Positions 60,637-64,000 of a stretch of 64,000 nt of DNA are shown here, piece after piece. The stretch comes from Stenotrophomonas maltophilia (GTDB lineage: Bacteria; Pseudomonadota; Gammaproteobacteria; Xanthomonadales; Xanthomonadaceae), in NCBI RefSeq assembly GCF_004920835.1, contig NZ_QFHO01000006.1, positions 110,146 through 174,145 on the forward strand, in the 5' to 3' direction. The notes beneath the pieces were generated by a model, which worked only from the letters and a program-made list of their open reading frames with translations, was not told where the DNA came from and made no database searches. A program made the translations under genes and the position numbers. How positions within the stretch are numbered: the first letter of the stretch is position 1; each line of letters starts with the position of its first letter.

Positions 60637-61488
60637 TTGTCGAGCCTTGATCCGCGCGCCTGCGCCGTTACCGTTGCCCCGTCCGCCGGGGAACTGCCGC
60701 CGTTGATCGAACTGGACCGCGCCACCGTGGTGCGCGGCCAGGTGAAGGTGCTGCACGGACTCAGCCTGCGCATCGCGCAGGGCCAGCACACCGCCCTGCT
60801 CGGCCCCAACGGCTGCGGCAAGTCGACCTTCATCAAGCTGATCACCCGCGAGCTGTACCCGCTGGCGCAGGCCGACGGCACGGTGGCGGTGAAGGTGCTG
60901 GGGCAGAACCGCTGGCAGGTCGACCGGCTGCGCTCACAGCTGGGCATCGTCACTGGCGACCTCAGCAGCAACCTGGCCGACATGCCCGGGCTGACGGTGG
61001 AGCAGGCGGTGCTGTCCGGCTTCTTCGCCAGCTACGTGGTGCCGGCCTTCCGCGAAGTGACCGCCGACATGCAAGAACGAGTTGGCGAGACACTGGCGAT
61101 GACCGGCGCCCTGTCCCTGCGCGGGCGCGCGTATGCCGAGCTGTCCGCCGGCGAAACCCGCCGCGTGCTGATCGCACGGGCGCTGGTCAACCGGCCACAG
61201 GCGCTGCTGCTGGACGAGCCCTCCACCGGCCTGGACCTGGTCGCCCGCGAGCAGCTGGTGGCGACCATGCGAGTGCTGGCCCAGCAGGGCATCACCCTGG
61301 TGCTGGTGACCCACCACATCGAAGAGATCATTCCCGAGATCGAGCGGGTGGTGCTGCTGCGCGACGGCCGCGTACTGGCCGACGGCACCCGCGCCGAGCT
61401 GCTGCGCAACGAGCCGCTGTCGGCGGTCTTCGGCGGCGCGATCACGGTGGTCGAGCAGGAAGGCCGGCTGACCGCCTACGCGGGGTAG
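60637..61488 (+). CDS. ABC transporter ATP-binding protein without adjacent permease
   Basis: The 283-residue protein is read from TTG 60637 with GGGGA ahead; no ATG/GTG fits near the ABC domain, and frames further up are in the divergent promoter area. It has LLGPNGCGKSTFIKL (Walker A), LSAGETRRVLIARAL (signature), LLLDEPSTGLD (Walker B) and a THHIEEI switch region. No permease is nearby, so it may be an orphan or an unusual exporter subunit. Confidence 0.8.
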   Translation: MSSLDPRACAVTVAPSAGELPPLIELDRATVVRGQVKVLHGLSLRIAQGQHTALLGPNGCGKSTFIKLITRELYPLAQADGTVAVKVLGQNRWQVDRLRSQLGIVTGDLSSNLADMPGLTVEQAVLSGFFASYVVPAFREVTADMQERVGETLAMTGALSLRGRAYAELSAGETRRVLIARALVNRPQALLLDEPSTGLDLVAREQLVATMRVLAQQGITLVLVTHHIEEIIPEIERVVLLRDGRVLADGTRAELLRNEPLSAVFGGAITVVEQEGRLTAYAG

Positions 61489-61516
61489 ACAGACGCATCG
61501 CTTTCCGCAGCCGTCT

Positions 61517-61584
61517 GTAGCGTCGAGCCATGCTCGACTGCCGTTCGCCGCGAGCAGAAGCAGCCGAGCATGGCTCGGCTCTAC
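61517..61584. repeat. SMAG-type pair (CGAGC variant), facing copies
   Basis: GTAGCGTCGAGCCATGCTCG at 61517 faces CAGCCGAGCATGGCTCGGCT followed by CTAC at 61584. It is a stem-sequence variant of SMAG between convergent genes. Confidence 0.75.
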
Positions 61585-61593
61585 TAGGAGCAT

Positions 61594-61622
61594 TGCAGCG
61601 GGCCGGAACCCGGCCCGCTGCA
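61594..61622. terminator. Strong stem-loop between convergent genes
   Basis: TGCAGCGGGCCGG and CCGGCCCGCTGCA form a perfect 13-base stem with a three-base loop. It could end both the ABC ATPase and DUF4785 transcripts, though neither side has a T-run. Confidence 0.5.
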
Positions 61623-61629
61623 CGCAACC

Positions 61630-62832
61630 TCAGAACCGCAACGCCAGTGCGCGCGATTCAATCGGTGCCATCCGGCTCTGGTCCTGCAGTTGCAGGTCGC
61701 GCAGCTCGTACGGTGCGCCGAAGCCAGCCGGCAACGCAGCCTGGTCGAACGGCAGCACCAGCTGGCCTGCGCCCGGGCCATCGAACCACGCCGCCGCGTG
61801 CGCCTGCGCGACTGGCTTCAGCTGGCCATCGCGGGCAGTGGCGTACAGCGTGCCGCGCGCTTCGTAGCGACCGGCTGCAGCCACCTGCAGGGGCAGTGCC
61901 ACCCGGCGGGTGTCCGGGTCCGGTGCGGCCTGTCCACTGAAGCGGGCAGTCGGCCGTGCCACCGCGAAGGCGACCTTGCCATCGCGCAGCACACCGTCGG
62001 CCTGCGCGAACACCTGCAGTTCCCACAGCCCCTGAACGGTTCCGACATCGGCCGGGATCCTTACCTGCGCGCGCAGCGCACCATCGGTGGTGCGCAGCAG
62101 CCGTTGCGGCCAGCTGCGGCCATCCGGTGCGACCAGCAACGCTTCACCGCCCAGGCTGCCGCGACGCGACGCCAACGCTGCGGCGGAGGTACCGTCTTCC
62201 AGCAGGCGTACCTGCAGCTGCACGCTGCCGCCGGCCAGCACCTGCGCCTGGTTGGCCTGCACCTCCAGCCGCAGCGGGCTGTTCGGTTCCAGTACCTGCA
62301 CCACATAGCGACCCTGCGCCTGCGCGCTCTGCAGCGTATACGCACCGACTGCACTGGTCGCGCCGGTACGCAGCATGCTGCTGCCATCGCTCACTGGCAT
62401 GCCGGCATCCTGCAGCGCGCGCGCATCGACACTGCGCGCCACGCTGCTGCGTCCGGCCGGGTCGCGCACCTGCAGGGAGTTGGCCGGCAGTGCGCGGGCA
62501 CCGTCGGCCGGGCTCAGCTGGATCACCGCATCCGGCGCCGTCAGCGGCAGGTCCAGGCCGCGTTGCAACTGCATGCCATCGACCTGCTGCCAGTAGCTGC
62601 GACTGACCGAGGCATACGGCGTGGTCGGCTGCAGCGGTTGCGTCGGGTCCAAGGCCCAGGCAAAGGCCAGCGGCGCGTGTTCGCTTTCATCGGTGGGCAG
62701 CGGCGCGGCCACCAGGGCGGCGGGCACCTGATCGCCTGCGCGGACGGCCTGCAGCGGCTGTGCGGCCTGCGCTGTGGACAGGGACAGCACTGCCAGCACG
62801 GCGCTGGCCAGCAAGGTGGAATGGATCGTCAT
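61630..62832 (-). CDS. Secreted DUF4785 domain protein
   Basis: The 400-residue protein is read from ATG 62832, where a signal peptide begins (LLASAVLAVLSLSTAQA). The mature part, with SRSYWQQVDGMQLQRGLDL and beta-rich segments (YVVQVLEPNSPLRLEVQA), fits DUF4785, a family of extracellular Xanthomonadaceae proteins. It follows the secreted hydrolase gene by 11 bases, suggesting a shared job (chaperone, inhibitor or partner). The name is by resemblance. Confidence 0.65.
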   Translation of the reverse strand: MTIHSTLLASAVLAVLSLSTAQAAQPLQAVRAGDQVPAALVAAPLPTDESEHAPLAFAWALDPTQPLQPTTPYASVSRSYWQQVDGMQLQRGLDLPLTAPDAVIQLSPADGARALPANSLQVRDPAGRSSVARSVDARALQDAGMPVSDGSSMLRTGATSAVGAYTLQSAQAQGRYVVQVLEPNSPLRLEVQANQAQVLAGGSVQLQVRLLEDGTSAAALASRRGSLGGEALLVAPDGRSWPQRLLRTTDGALRAQVRIPADVGTVQGLWELQVFAQADGVLRDGKVAFAVARPTARFSGQAAPDPDTRRVALPLQVAAAGRYEARGTLYATARDGQLKPVAQAHAAAWFDGPGAGQLVLPFDQAALPAGFGAPYELRDLQLQDQSRMAPIESRALALRF

Positions 62833-62843
62833 GGTCGTTTCCC

Positions 62844-63722
62844 TCACTGGGTCAGGTCGTTGCGCAGAAGGGTGCCGAGGCCGAAGCACTCGCGGCGGCT
62901 CTGGTTATGGCTGAGCGGTTCTGCACCCTGGGTACGCGCCTTGTCGGTGAACCAGGTGGTGCCGGCAGCCTTCTGGCTGCTGCACTCCAGGAAGCCATCG
63001 GAGCAGGACGACAACCAGTTCTGGGTGAATTCCAGGCCGACGTTGGCGGCATAGCCACCGCAGTAACTGTTGCTGTCCCACACGGCCGACTCCACGTCGC
63101 TGCCGACCACCGCACGGAACGGCTTGGGCAGCGCAGGGCGACCGGCGGTGCCGTAGAGGTTCTGCGCGTTGTAGGTGGCCATGCTTGCCACCTGTTGCTG
63201 GCGCACCGCGTCGTTCTTGTAACCCAGCAACCAGCCCAGCGAGGTTTCGAAGGTATTGCCGTTGAGCACCGCATCGGCCAGCGGTGTGCCGGCAGAAGAC
63301 GGCGCCAGCGCGTTGACCTTGCGCACCGTGCGGATGATCTTCGGATAGCGGCTGTCGTAGGTCGGATTGGACAGGATCCAGCGCATCACGTTGCCGCCAT
63401 TGGAGTGGGTGATCACCACCAGCTGGGTGATGCCGCGGCTGTCGATGAAGCCGGTCAGCTGGTTGGCCAGGCAGCCGGCGGCTTCCGGCTTCCACATGTA
63501 CTGGGTGAAGTCGCAGTTGATGACCACATAGTTGCTGCTGTTCGGCAGGCCCTGGCGCACGGTGTCGATGATCGCCGGCTGCCAGTAGTCCTGGGTGGCA
63601 TTGGTCTGCGCGCCGGTGCCATGCACGAAGGCCACGCCGACCACGTCGGCGGCTTGCGCTTGGGCGGTTGCCAGCCCCAGGACCAGGGCCAGGACGGTAC
63701 TTCCTGTTGCGGTGCTGCGCAT
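62844..63722 (-). CDS. Secreted alpha/beta hydrolase (lipase-like)
   Basis: The 292-residue protein begins with a Sec signal (MRSTATGSTVLALVLGLATA, cleavage near AQAA) and is preceded by AGAGGGAGAG. The nucleophile elbow is VVITHSNGGNV with S107; the oxyanion region is FVHGTG at about 32-37. HSNGG replaces the classic GxSxG by T-H-S-N-G. Cysteines C70, C84 and several at the C-terminal end suggest disulfides. It is likely an extracellular esterase or lipase; the substrate is unknown. Confidence 0.72.
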   Translation of the reverse strand: MRSTATGSTVLALVLGLATAQAQAADVVGVAFVHGTGAQTNATQDYWQPAIIDTVRQGLPNSSNYVVINCDFTQYMWKPEAAGCLANQLTGFIDSRGITQLVVITHSNGGNVMRWILSNPTYDSRYPKIIRTVRKVNALAPSSAGTPLADAVLNGNTFETSLGWLLGYKNDAVRQQQVASMATYNAQNLYGTAGRPALPKPFRAVVGSDVESAVWDSNSYCGGYAANVGLEFTQNWLSSCSDGFLECSSQKAAGTTWFTDKARTQGAEPLSHNQSRRECFGLGTLLRNDLTQ

Positions 63723-63982
63723 CGCTTCTCTCCCTCTGTCAGCGGATCCCCCCGACCCGGCTGGAACTGGACGGCGTCTCGATCACCGTTGTGCCGATGC
63801 TCACGGCGCGGCCGCGTGAAAGTCCGTGCGCTGCGCCCGGATTCAGGAGACTGACAACACTCGATGACGTTTTTCATACTGCTGCGATGACCATGCCGGG
63901 TCTGGCCGTATGACCGATGGCCACTGCGGTGTCGCATACGGGCTGCGATCATGACGCGATGTTTTTCCTCCGGAGCCCGTCC

Positions 63983-64000
63983 ATGTCGCTGATTTCCCAC
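63983..64000 (+). CDS. Possible start of a downstream gene (truncated)
   Basis: ATG 63983, preceded by CCGGAG, opens MSLISH to the window edge; an in-frame ATG at 63959 is an alternative. Only six codons are available, so this is a guess from the ribosome binding site. The 260 bases before it (63723-63982) hold no gene I can see. Confidence 0.3.

Overview
The window is 64 kb of GC-rich, densely packed bacterial chromosome. It most likely comes from Stenotrophomonas (S. maltophilia complex) or a close relative in the Xanthomonadaceae. The main evidence is the many short GTAG-ended hairpins of the SMAG type (GTAGTGCCGGCCGCTGGCCGGCA and variants). Further evidence is a protein ending in an XVIPCD-like domain, the C-terminal secretion tag of Xanthomonadales type IV effectors, and the gene families present. 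I see no rRNA, tRNA, insertion sequence, prophage or CRISPR array. Almost everything is chromosomal core or lineage-level accessory.

Layout. 1-2.2 kb: 3' end of an indolepyruvate ferredoxin oxidoreductase gene and a DUF938 methyltransferase. 2.25-2.93 kb: a gene-free block of nested and mirrored repeats. 2.9-15.3 kb: a tight nine-gene plus-strand operon (two TldD-like proteases, a PmbA/TldE-like partner, DUF4159, MoxR AAA+ ATPase, DUF58, BatA-like, a DUF4175-type membrane protein and a second membrane protein). 15.4-18 kb: three unrecognised envelope proteins. 18-21.6 kb: a two-gene helicase/exonuclease pair resembling MrfA-MrfB. 21.6-25.7 kb: a small I78-type inhibitor lipoprotein, an M56 membrane peptidase with its BlaI repressor, and a divergent serine hydrolase, with two visible operator dyads. 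25.66-27.9 kb: a putative type IV secretion effector and a cognate lipoprotein immunity gene. 28-31.2 kb: an SDR oxidoreductase with a histone-like tail, two more I78-type lipoproteins and topoisomerase IB.

31.3-37.3 kb: gltB-gltD (glutamate synthase), overlapped at its 3' end by a BvgS-like hybrid sensor kinase. 39.8-44.1 kb: a double-domain methylglyoxal synthase, a YgjP-type metallopeptidase, rdgC, ttcA and a YdcH-like small protein. 44.2-49.9 kb: lipoprotein-plsB and acid phosphatase-pyrF operons, separated by a terminator-bearing stretch that may encode a small RNA. 50-55.6 kb: yceH, a GNAT acetyltransferase, rep helicase, two tandem Sel1-like secreted proteins and tdk. 55.7-61.5 kb: opgD, mutM, an unknown gene, an EF-hand protein, a fatty acid desaturase and an ABC ATPase. 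61.6-64 kb: a secreted DUF4785 protein and a secreted alpha/beta hydrolase.

Three things stand out. The first is the effector/immunity pair at 25.7-27.9 kb: XVIPCD-like tail, an H-x(8)-S-x-G-C motif, and a lipoprotein gene 3 nt downstream. The second is the TldD-TldD-PmbA-MoxR-DUF58 operon, which looks like one protease/chaperone machine of unknown substrate. The third is the set of intergenic palindrome families (SMAG, GGGGTC palindromes, long hairpins, and a mirrored composite of about 500 bp), which fill nearly every sizeable gap between genes.
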